The position numbers and the translations under genes are program-made. From assembly GCA_024206195.1 (NCBI GenBank), contig JAAGZO010000285.1:1-15249 (forward strand): DNA of 15,249 bases. Direction: 5' to 3'. Positions 7,948-14,321 of this stretch are shown piece after piece (positions within the stretch are counted from its first letter, which is position 1; each line of letters starts with the position of its first letter). The notes under the pieces were generated by a model. That model had not been told where the DNA came from and did not search any database. It saw nothing but the letters and a program-made list of their open reading frames with translations. The DNA is from a bacterium (GTDB taxonomy: Archaea > Nanoarchaeota > Nanoarchaeia > Woesearchaeales > UBA10216).

Positions 7948-8088
7948 ATGTCAGATAACACATTACGAGCATTTACACTTGAAGCACTTTACGAAGCAGG
8001 TTATGGTACACCAGATTATATTTTTGATGATGAAGATTTTCATGTGGATACAGACCACCTTAGTTTTCAAATAGTGGAGGCGTTTTAG
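7948..8088 (+). CDS. Hypothetical 46-residue acidic protein
   Basis: Short acidic protein, MSDNTLRAFTLEALYEAGYG followed by an Asp/Glu/His-rich stretch ending QIVEAF. ATG 7948 has AAGGA about ten bases upstream and lies 45 bases downstream of the P1 -10 box, so it is the first gene of that transcript. An in-frame TTG at 7876 is inside the promoter and is not a start. The ORF has its own promoter before it and a near copy of that promoter directly after it, which suggests an immediate-early or regulated role. Family not recognised; the very acidic character could fit a DNA-mimic or an inhibitor, but there is no direct evidence. Confidence 0.75.
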   Translation: MSDNTLRAFTLEALYEAGYGTPDYIFDDEDFHVDTDHLSFQIVEAF

Positions 8089-8095
8089 AAAAACG

Positions 8096-8123
8096 TTGAC
8101 TTTTAAATAGGTGTCTTTATAAT
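8096..8123 (+). promoter_or_regulatory. Sigma70-type promoter P2 for rIIA
   Basis: TTGACT (8096-8101) and TATAAT (8118-8123) with a 16-base spacer, eight bases after the 46-residue ORF stop and 40 bases before the rIIA start. Its -35 block CGTTGACTTTTA is identical over 12 bases to that of P1 at 7874-7885. Confidence 0.85.
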
Positions 8124-8163
8124 GAAGATATCTTAATAAGAGAAATTATCAAGGAGAAATAAC

Positions 8164-10287
8164 ATGATTCCAGTTAAGAACGAGATTGAGTGTCACACAG
8201 GTAAAAGCGAGAAGTCTTCAACATTTGGTATGGAGTTTAATCCTAAAGCTTTCAGCATTCTAAGTGACCAACTTTACACATATAAGAAACGTGCAACCAT
8301 TCGTGAATACTGCACTAATGCACATGACTCTCACGTTGATGCTGGAATCCCAAACACTCCGTTCAAGGTTCATATGCCAACAGTGTTAGAACCTTACTTT
8401 GAAACAGAGGATTTCGGCTTAGGTTTGGATGAAGTGGGTGTTATGAATACCTTTGCTACATTCTTCCACTCTACAAAAGAGACAAGCAATGAAGTTAATG
8501 GCTGTCTTGGTTTGGGTAGTAAAGCGGGTTTCACAGTTAGTGACCAATTCACAGTGACCGCAGTTAAAGATGGTGTGTCTCGTTTATTTGTTTGTCATAA
8601 AGATAAAACAGGTACCCCAGTTGTCAGTTTGAAACGCACAGCTCCTACAACAAAAGGTAATGGTGTTGCCATTCGTATTCCTGTAGACAGTAAAGAGTTA
8701 GGTGAGTGGCAAAAAGAGCTTATCCGAATTATTGCATGTTTTGATGTAACACCAACTCACAACATCACAGATGAACAACAACTTGCCACTCTTGCATCGT
8801 TTCAAAAACAACGTGCGGATATTCGTAAGAGTGAACACGGTTTCATCGATATGAAAGTGAGAAGTGAGTGTAAAGTGTTAATGGGTAATGTACTGTATCC
8901 TGTAGAAGATCCGTTACAATATATCCGTAGTGATGTACTTCGTAAGTTTGTAGCAGGTATGGTCGATAATGTAAGTGTGAGAATCAAAGCCAACCTTGGT
9001 GATTTAAATATCGCTCCAAGTCGTGAAGCACTATCGCTAGACACTCACACAAAGCGTACACTTGAACACAAGATCACTAAACTGGTGATTCAGAAGTATC
9101 GTGAAGTGTTGTCTGAGGTAGACGGTAGTGTTGATAGTTATTACACAATGTATCATAAATTTAAGAATACGTCTTTATGGAATACTTTGTTAGAAATGCG
9201 TTTCCCGTTCACAGAGGGTTATCAACTACGTAAGTTTGAGCAAGAACGTTATTACGGAAATTATGCACTACCAAGCATGAAGCTACTTAAAGATGCTGTG
9301 TTTGATGGTATGAAAGGGTTTGTTCCTACTGCCGGTGAGATGAAACCTAGTGTACTATCACAAGCTTTCAAGTCTATGGGACATCGACGTATTCGTGAAT
9401 GGAAGAATATCCGTGTAATGACAGGGAGTAGTGTTCGCTTACGTGATACAATGAAAAACTACTCAGAGAAACACCCCGAAGTTGGTGCCATTCTGTGGTC
9501 TGATAGCCCTGCCACTATCAAACAATTACAGAAAGTTTTTGGTATTGAAGATGTTCCAGTGGTCAACGCAGAAGAGTATTTCGTACCTAAAGTTCGTAAG
9601 AAAGTGGTGAGAAAAGATGGTCGCAAAGCTAAAGGTAAGCTTGAAAGTCACGTTGTTATGGCCTCATCTATTACGCCTGAGACTTGGGTAGGTTACTCTG
9701 AGATCGATTTGAACAAAGGGGGTGTTGCTTACATTGATGATGGTGACTTCTCTGTAGGTGTTGATAGAAAAATATCTTCTACTTTTGTTAGTGTAAACAG
9801 TGAAGCTTTCCGTCAAATTGTTGGTTGGTTAGGTTTAGACAGAGTGGTAATCGCTAATGCAAACAACAGTGGTAAAATTAAAGCTGTCGGAGTTCCTCAT
9901 ATCGAAACTCTATGGGTTGAGAAAGTTAAAGCCAATAAACGTACACTGATTAACAATTTTGTATGGAAAGGTATTGACATTGGTGAGGGTGTGGATTACC
10001 GTGACGACTCACTTCTGAAACTTACTAAAGGTTTCAAAAAGATGAGCAAGATTGTGGAAAATAAAACTACAAACTTAGAAGGTTTCCCACGTGGAGTGAG
10101 TGCTTATGGCTTAGGTTTGTCAGATACCAAGCTTTTCAAACAGGAAGCTGACAGACGTGATAAGCTTCAAAATGAGATTGTTGGTGAAGTTGATAAGATT
10201 AAGAGTAAACTTCCGTTGTGGAGCAGTGTACGTAACTGTGATAAGTCTGCACACTACTACTTACGTCTTGAAAAGGTTATTAAATAG
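8164..10287 (+). CDS. rIIA: rIIA-like protein with GHKL-type ATPase domain
   Basis: Homologue-like counterpart of T4 rIIA (725 residues; here 707), a membrane-associated protein that with rIIB lets phage grow despite RexAB-type exclusion. The N-terminus has the GHKL ATP-binding motifs in order: REYCTNAHDSHVDAG (Glu48, Asn52), DFGLGL (Asp83, Gly85, Gly87) and GCLGLGSKAG (113-122). The C-terminal half is Lys/Arg-rich and not recognised. ATG 8164 follows AAGGAGA by six bases. The adjacent rIIB-like gene 12 bases downstream strongly supports the identity. No membrane helix is apparent, so membrane association would be peripheral. Confidence 0.88.
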   Translation: MIPVKNEIECHTGKSEKSSTFGMEFNPKAFSILSDQLYTYKKRATIREYCTNAHDSHVDAGIPNTPFKVHMPTVLEPYFETEDFGLGLDEVGVMNTFATFFHSTKETSNEVNGCLGLGSKAGFTVSDQFTVTAVKDGVSRLFVCHKDKTGTPVVSLKRTAPTTKGNGVAIRIPVDSKELGEWQKELIRIIACFDVTPTHNITDEQQLATLASFQKQRADIRKSEHGFIDMKVRSECKVLMGNVLYPVEDPLQYIRSDVLRKFVAGMVDNVSVRIKANLGDLNIAPSREALSLDTHTKRTLEHKITKLVIQKYREVLSEVDGSVDSYYTMYHKFKNTSLWNTLLEMRFPFTEGYQLRKFEQERYYGNYALPSMKLLKDAVFDGMKGFVPTAGEMKPSVLSQAFKSMGHRRIREWKNIRVMTGSSVRLRDTMKNYSEKHPEVGAILWSDSPATIKQLQKVFGIEDVPVVNAEEYFVPKVRKKVVRKDGRKAKGKLESHVVMASSITPETWVGYSEIDLNKGGVAYIDDGDFSVGVDRKISSTFVSVNSEAFRQIVGWLGLDRVVIANANNSGKIKAVGVPHIETLWVEKVKANKRTLINNFVWKGIDIGEGVDYRDDSLLKLTKGFKKMSKIVENKTTNLEGFPRGVSAYGLGLSDTKLFKQEADRRDKLQNEIVGEVDKIKSKLPLWSSVRNCDKSAHYYLRLEKVIK

Positions 10288-10299
10288 AGGAGAACTAGA

Positions 10300-11187
10300 A
10301 TGTCACGAACCAATATTGTGAAATGTGTTGATGATGCTACAAAACAAGAGATCTACACACGTTACAAAAACAAAGAAGAAAACACTAAGACAAAACTCGC
10401 TAAGAAATATGGTGTCTCAACACGTACACTTAATCGTATCTTGGATGAAATGTCAGAACACAAAGGTAATGTTAACTGGGATTACTGTATCACTCGTGAT
10501 GAACTCACTATCTTTAAAGATGAAGATTTCCGGTCTGTAAAGAAGGGTTATCCTAACTTCAACAATCTAAAGAAAGCTTTAATTGATTCTAACTTCTCTG
10601 ATAAGGTGTTGTCTGACTCTTATACACTACTAGATATCAAGACTGTTATTCAAGATTTCAGTGAAGGCAGCTTGTTTGTTAGTCACAAAGACTCCACAAT
10701 CCACTATGGTACATTCGAAGTTAAGCACTCGCTTGTTACACAGATTATGAACAAATTGGATCGTGGTGAAAGTGTTACAGGTATGGTGAAGTTCTTGGAT
10801 AAGCTTCTAGCTAACCCCGATAAACACATTGTAGAACAACTCTACCCTTTCATGAAACATAATGACATTACAATCAGTGATGAGGGTGATATTATTGGTT
10901 TTCGTGCGGTAACTGGTGAGTATAAAGACTATGCTACAGGAACGATGGATAATAGTGTAGGTAATACTTTAAAAATGCCTCGTAATCTAGTAAACTGTGA
11001 CCCTAACATTACTTGCTCTACAGGATTACACATCTCAGCTCGTGAATATGCTGAAAACTTTATGCGAGAAGACGGTAAACTTCTTAAAGTGAAGGTAAAC
11101 CCTAAAGACGTATGCTCAGTCCCTGTTGATTATAGCGGCTCCAAGATGAGATGTTGTGAGTTTACTATTTTAGAAGATATTACATAA
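10300..11187 (+). CDS. rIIB: rIIB-like protein
   Basis: Partner of rIIA in blocking host exclusion. In 295 residues (T4 rIIB has 312) the N-terminus carries a helix-turn-helix-like segment (TKLAKKYGVSTRTLNRILDE, 31-50), as in T4 rIIB. The C-terminal third is the recognisable rIIB core: GDIIGFRAV (196-204), GTMDNS with KMPR (214-228), CSTGLHISAREYAENF (239-254), KVKVNPKDV and PVDYSGSKMRCCEF. The Shine-Dalgarno GAGGAGA overlaps the rIIA stop codon, so the two are probably coupled. Function beyond exclusion resistance is unsettled in the family. Confidence 0.93.
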   Translation: MSRTNIVKCVDDATKQEIYTRYKNKEENTKTKLAKKYGVSTRTLNRILDEMSEHKGNVNWDYCITRDELTIFKDEDFRSVKKGYPNFNNLKKALIDSNFSDKVLSDSYTLLDIKTVIQDFSEGSLFVSHKDSTIHYGTFEVKHSLVTQIMNKLDRGESVTGMVKFLDKLLANPDKHIVEQLYPFMKHNDITISDEGDIIGFRAVTGEYKDYATGTMDNSVGNTLKMPRNLVNCDPNITCSTGLHISAREYAENFMREDGKLLKVKVNPKDVCSVPVDYSGSKMRCCEFTILEDIT

Positions 11188-11198
11188 GGAGAAACACC

Positions 11199-11402
11199 AT
11201 GTGGATAGCAATCACAGAAGAACAATTCTTCACACTAAGAGGTTATCTTGGTGAGAAAATGAAATCCTCCTTCTTCACAGAAGGGAAGTATACACAAGGG
11301 GTAGTGTACAGCGTTTGTGGGAATGATATGCTACGGTATGAGAAGAATACACATACAAAACAAAAACGTTATTACAAGAACAATATGTTCGTGGTTGAAT
11401 AG
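11199..11402 (+). CDS. Hypothetical 67-residue basic protein
   Basis: Starts 12 bases after rIIB with AAGGAG overlapping the rIIB stop. It is rich in aromatic and basic residues (FFTLRGYLGEKMKSSFF at 10-26, then KNTHTKQKRYYKNNMF near the end), with a probable beta-rich C-terminal half. No signal peptide or membrane segment. Not recognised. Confidence 0.82.
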   Translation: MWIAITEEQFFTLRGYLGEKMKSSFFTEGKYTQGVVYSVCGNDMLRYEKNTHTKQKRYYKNNMFVVE

Positions 11403-11415
11403 GTAGGATTAACAT

Positions 11416-11733
11416 ATGTCAACATTTAACACTATTCAGAAGATTCAAAACAAAGTGAAGATGGCAGAGGAGCGTTTAATCCCTCTACGCATGTTGTCAG
11501 CTAAATTACATGAGAAGGTGCGTAAGGCGGAAGAAGCTTTTGCATACACAAACCAACGGGAGACTCCTACACACAAGGTGTCTGTGGAAGGTGTCACTCT
11601 TGAACTATCGGCATCTACCCTACTAAAACAGGTAGATGATGAGATCGCTCGTGTGTTATTACCTTTAGAGAAAGAACAAGTATTACTAAAGAATATTGAT
11701 GAATTGATTAAGGAGAGCACTTATGAACCTTAA
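11416..11733 (+). CDS. Hypothetical 105-residue coiled-coil protein
   Basis: Two helical stretches (about 3-46 and 68-100) with heptad-like Leu/Ile spacing flank a short beta-like segment (HKVSVEGVTLELSA, 53-66), so a helical hairpin or dimer is likely. ATG 11416 has AGGA eight bases upstream, weaker than its neighbours. Its 3' end overlaps the start of the next small ORF by 11 bases. Family not recognised; such proteins are often structural adaptors or host-interaction factors, which is inference only. Confidence 0.82.
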   Translation: MSTFNTIQKIQNKVKMAEERLIPLRMLSAKLHEKVRKAEEAFAYTNQRETPTHKVSVEGVTLELSASTLLKQVDDEIARVLLPLEKEQVLLKNIDELIKESTYEP

Positions 11734-11813
11734 ACCTTGTGAAATGTGTGGTAAGAGGAGTATACCACTGTTGTAGTAAGAAGATAAAACCAAAGGAGAC
11801 TACCAAACAATGA
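11723..11813 (+). pseudogene. Small Cys-rich (zinc-finger-like) ORF split by a +1 frame change
   Basis: ATG 11723 has AAGGAG seven bases upstream and encodes MNLKPCEMCGKRSIPLL, ending at TAG 11774-11776. The +1 frame, open from 11727, continues with YHCCSKKIKPKETTKQ and stops at TGA 11811-11813, overlapping the next gene's ATG as ATGA, a classic coupling signal. Joining the two near 11759-11762 gives a 29-residue protein with C-x2-C followed by H-C-C, plausible for a zinc-binding knuckle. This could be a recent one-base insertion, a sequencing error, or programmed +1 frameshifting: the Shine-Dalgarno-like AGAGGAG sits at the junction, as in the prfB arrangement. If there is no shift, only a 17-residue peptide is made. 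Function unknown. Confidence 0.45.
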
Positions 11814-12016
11814 CAACAATTAACACAACCATCACCACTGTAGGTGAAACACAAGATGGACACAATTACGACAATGACAAAGAATATAACGTCACTATTT
11901 ACAAACACAAACATCATGAAGGTGTTGTCGCTGAATGGAATGGTGATGTTTACACAATGGAAGATATTCGTGATTTGTTAGTGGATATGGAACATGTGGA
12001 TAAACGTACATCATAA
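11810..12016 (+). CDS. Hypothetical 68-residue Thr/His-rich acidic protein
   Basis: ATG 11810 has AAGGAG about 11 bases upstream and overlaps the TGA of the split Cys-rich frame. The N-terminus is Thr-rich (MTTINTTITTVGET). The middle KEYNVTIYKHKHHEGVVAEW looks like a beta-hairpin with a His cluster. The C-terminus is helical and acidic (MEDIRDLLVDMEHVDK). Not recognised. Confidence 0.8.
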   Translation: MTTINTTITTVGETQDGHNYDNDKEYNVTIYKHKHHEGVVAEWNGDVYTMEDIRDLLVDMEHVDKRTS

Positions 12017-12031
12017 AATAGGAGAAATAAT

Positions 12032-12484
12032 ATGAAAACATTTATTAGTTATTTGATTAGTGGTGGTGCATTAACTACTGCAGTTGTTAGTGTATTTGGT
12101 GGTGTATGGAATATCTCACCAGATGTCACCACCCTTGCAGGTAATGTAGCATTAGCTTATGGAGTATTGTACATACTATGTGGAACACTACTTTCTACAA
12201 TCCTAGGGTTTTTACTCTTTGTATGGAAAGATGAAGCTCTCAGTGTAAAGCTTAAAGACAACCCTAAAGCACTTAAACCTTTCTATGACATACAAGGTAA
12301 GCACACTTTTATTAAGTACACACGAATGACAGTGTTGTGGGGAGTAGTATGCTCACATTTCATCTACCAAGGATGGATCGTCACAGGGGTATTGCACTTC
12401 ATTACAGGACTTCTATTCTTAAACATCTATCGTAAAATAGTGAAGTTGGAGTTACCAGAAACTGAGACAGTGGTTAAAGGTTAG
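12032..12484 (+). CDS. Hypothetical polytopic membrane protein, 150 residues
   Basis: Four probable membrane segments (about 5-24, 38-65, 98-112 and 114-133) with a charged, Lys-rich loop (66-97) that should face the cytoplasm, and an acidic tail. AGGAGA lies six bases before ATG 12032. It is in line with the rII transcript and followed 55 bases later by a second membrane-protein gene. It has no charge-anchored single-helix holin layout and no recognised family; roles in superinfection exclusion, lysis control or anchoring rII are possible but not shown. Confidence 0.85.
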   Translation: MKTFISYLISGGALTTAVVSVFGGVWNISPDVTTLAGNVALAYGVLYILCGTLLSTILGFLLFVWKDEALSVKLKDNPKALKPFYDIQGKHTFIKYTRMTVLWGVVCSHFIYQGWIVTGVLHFITGLLFLNIYRKIVKLELPETETVVKG

Positions 12485-12488
12485 TAAT

Positions 12489-12515
12489 CACCTAACCACT
12501 ATTCGTGTTTTGGTG
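12489..12515. other. Imperfect hairpin between the two membrane-protein genes
   Basis: The 11-base arms at 12489-12499 (CACCTAACCAC) and 12505-12515 (GTGTTTTGGTG) pair at nine positions with a 5-base loop. There is no T-run, so it is not an obvious terminator; it may shape the mRNA between the two genes. Low certainty. Confidence 0.3.
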
Positions 12516-12539
12516 GGAGTCACTTAAAAAGGGGGATAA

Positions 12540-12920
12540 ATGGAATATTTAATTGGGTACTCAATACTATTATCACTGATGTTTATTTTTCAAGTGTATA
12601 GAGTATTGAGTACATTATACTATGTTTACAAAAATTACCCGTACAGCAGGTTAGAGGTTTTCTTGAAAATCATACCAAATGAGATGTTTACGTTTAATAG
12701 GTTGTCACTGCTGTTGTCAGTAATCACTTTCCCTTTAGTGGTGTTTTGGTGGTTTGTAAGCATAGCGGTGTTATGTTTATACTTAGTTGGAGTTTGCATA
12801 TTATTAGTTGTAACTCTGTTCTCCCCAATAATAGTGTGGGCTTGTGAACAAGTGGTTACCCCTATTTGTTTGTTTGTTATGAAAGTATTCACTAAAGATT
12901 ATTGGCTGAGCAGGTGGTGA
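12540..12920 (+). CDS. Hypothetical membrane protein, 126 residues
   Basis: Very hydrophobic: one segment near 3-20, a basic stretch (28-54), then about 50 nearly continuous apolar residues (55-104) that could form two helices in a hairpin, then a short amphipathic tail ending KDYWLSRW. The G-rich Shine-Dalgarno AGGGGG lies only three bases before ATG 12540, tighter than usual here. It is the last gene before the terminator at 12979. Not recognised; the two-helix layout is compatible with a holin or exclusion protein, but that is a guess. Confidence 0.78.
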   Translation: MEYLIGYSILLSLMFIFQVYRVLSTLYYVYKNYPYSRLEVFLKIIPNEMFTFNRLSLLLSVITFPLVVFWWFVSIAVLCLYLVGVCILLVVTLFSPIIVWACEQVVTPICLFVMKVFTKDYWLSRW

Positions 12921-12978
12921 GAATTACACCCTAACGACTTCAAACACTACAAAGTATGGCAGTAATCTAGCCCCCTAT

Positions 12979-13005
12979 AAGCCCTCTCAGAAGGGCTTTC
13001 TTTTT
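12979..13005 (+). terminator. Strong intrinsic terminator ending the rII/membrane-protein operon
   Basis: AAGCCCT (12979-12985) pairs perfectly with AGGGCTT (12992-12998), with a 6-base loop, followed by TCTTTTT. It marks the end of the coding block; no convincing gene follows for about 1.6 kb. Confidence 0.92.
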
Positions 13006-13138
13006 ATCTATACCATTTGTCAAGTAAACCCCTAAAACCCCTCTGTGGGCTTCCTACACCACTTATTTACTACGTATTAATCCTTTCTTTATTGTTATTT
13101 ATCCTTCTCTCTTAGAAAACTATCAATTATCTCCCTTT

Positions 13139-13248
13139 CACATCAAAATATCACTACACAGTGACTAATTAACACAGTCTAACACATCATCCTGTATCCT
13201 CTCTACGATCTTCCTATACACCACTTCATACAAACACATCAAAATATC
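13139..13248 (+). repeat. Pair of 14-base exact direct repeats
   Basis: CACATCAAAATATC occurs at 13139-13152 and again at 13235-13248, 96 bases apart, in the C-rich, G-poor tract leading into the AT-rich core. Two copies can arise by chance in biased sequence but may also be protein-binding sites. Confidence 0.6.
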
Positions 13249-13290
13249 TATAATTATTAAAATTTATTTGTAAAATTTAAAATGCTGATA
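13241..13290. other. AT-rich core, candidate DNA-unwinding element
   Basis: About 5 G or C in 50 bases by hand count, including AAAATTTATTTG and TAAAATTTAAAAT. It lies between strongly C-rich (left) and strongly G-rich (right) tracts. A low-melting core at a skew switch is typical of replication origins, but nothing here proves it. Confidence 0.4.
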
Positions 13291-13319
13291 ATGATTTTCA
13301 GCCCTCCTTATAGAAATAT

Positions 13320-13336
13320 CAGATATAAAATATCTG
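13320..13336. repeat. Short perfect inverted repeat CAGATA/TATCTG
   Basis: Arms CAGATA (13320-13325) and TATCTG (13331-13336) with loop TAAAA. CCCTC (13302-13306) and GAGGG (13336-13340) can add an outer stem only if it competes for the shared G. It could be an operator or a weak hairpin next to the AT-rich core. Confidence 0.45.
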
Positions 13337-13743
13337 AGGGGTGAGTGTGTCTAGAGACCTTTATGTTACTTTGTAACAAACATCTATGTATTTAGGTGGT
13401 ATGTGCTATCACAAAATAAAATTATTAAATAGGTATTAACTCTTGTCACTTCGTGACGAGTGTAAGAGACATTGTAAATATCTGCAGTTGTCTAAAATTT
13501 AAAATTTGGGAGTGAAGTGTTTGGGAGGAAACTTGTGTTATTGGGAAGGAGAATATCTGGGGAGGAGTGGTGTTGGTGATGCTGTGAGAGTAGGAAATTG
13601 AGCTAGAGTCGTTAAGTAACTTGATATAGCGTGTTATATAAGACCACTCTTTACTAGAAATATCAACACCATTCACTACCCCTCAACCCTTATAAACACT
13701 ACCTTTCGATGCATTCGCATCAAACATCTACCCTTCTATGAGA

Positions 13744-13787
13744 ATTCACAAACAACCAACACATGTTAGTTATGTGAATTTGTGAAT
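13744..13787. repeat. Long-arm inverted repeat ATTCACAAA/TTTGTGAAT
   Basis: Nine-base perfect arms at 13744-13752 and 13779-13787 surround a 26-base loop that contains a further partial stem (CACAT with ATGTG). Dyad symmetry of this size may be an operator or a stem-loop. Confidence 0.6.
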
Positions 13788-13972
13788 GTAGTTTTATTGA
13801 TAGGGTATTCTTAGTGAATAATGATTATTGATAGGAATCACCTATTGTGTAGAAAGTGTGTATGTTTGTCACTTCGTGACGAATGTTAAGGTAATTATTG
13901 CACCTGCGGTGCAGAACATAGGTAGTTTTGTCACGTTGTGACAGATTATGTTCACTTGAGCGATAGCGGGTT

Positions 13973-14087
13973 GTTAAGCATTTCTCACGAAATACTCAAC
14001 TTCCCGAATCTCTCTGCGTTCAGTAAAGAACACCCTTACGAGCATTACGAGTGAAGATTGTTAAGCAATTCTGGCGAATCACTTAAC
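13973..14087. repeat. Two related two-step hairpins with compensated arms
   Basis: Copy one (13973-14000): outer arms GTTAAG/CTCAAC, inner arms TTTC/GAAA, loop TCAC. Copy two (14060-14087): outer arms GTTAAG/CTTAAC, inner arms ATTC/GAAT, loop TGGC. Both share TTGTTAAGCA at the 5' side. The inner closing pair changes from T-A to A-T in both arms, so pairing is kept while sequence drifts. The GTTAAGC and ACTTAAC/ACTCAAC boxes also fit integron attC core patterns GTTRRRY and RYYYAAC, probably by chance. Confidence 0.7.
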
Positions 14088-14280
14088 TCCCATAACTCCT
14101 ATCCTTGCTCGAAATTATGCTGTTTACAAAGGTGTATATTGTCACTACGTGACGAACTTAATACGTTTAAAGCTACGCTTTGAATAGTAGTCCTTTGTTG
14201 CTATGCAACGAACAATACCCCCTTGCAACTTTGTTGCAGAACACACCCCTTGTTATTTCATAACCATCTAATTCCATTCA

Positions 14281-14321
14281 ATAAACCCTATTCAACACTT
14301 ATCAGTGTTGCCCCTGTTTAT
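14281..14321. repeat. Hairpin CAACACT/AGTGTTG inside ATAAAC/GTTTAT
   Basis: Seven-pair perfect stem (14293-14299 with 14304-14310, loop TATC) nested in a second six-pair stem ATAAAC (14281-14286) with GTTTAT (14316-14321), C/T-rich between. It follows the regular mini-hairpin array and could be a terminator-like structure without a T-run. Confidence 0.6.

Noticed and set aside
11739..11813. A separate GTG-initiated 24-residue ORF in the second frame of the split Cys-rich gene
   Set aside because: It has no ribosome site of its own at a usable distance, and it lacks the C-x2-C half needed for a zinc site.
13284..13302. GATAATGAT beside dyad GCTGA/TCAGC resembling a Fur box, with a second AATAATGATTATT near 13816
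   Set aside because: Only about half of the 19-base Fur consensus fits, the sequence is very AT-rich, and no gene starts nearby.
13446..13676. A 76-residue minus-strand ORF in the G-rich part of the non-coding region
   Set aside because: Although GAGGGG lies a few bases before its ATG, the product is a Ser/Thr/Ile-rich low-complexity chain explained by the G-rich plus strand. It ends inside a mini-hairpin, and every other gene is on the plus strand.
14141..14264. CRISPR array, because of the 28-base period
   Set aside because: The repeated part is only a shape plus TTT/GAA flanks; neither repeats nor spacers are sequence-constant, and no cas genes are present.
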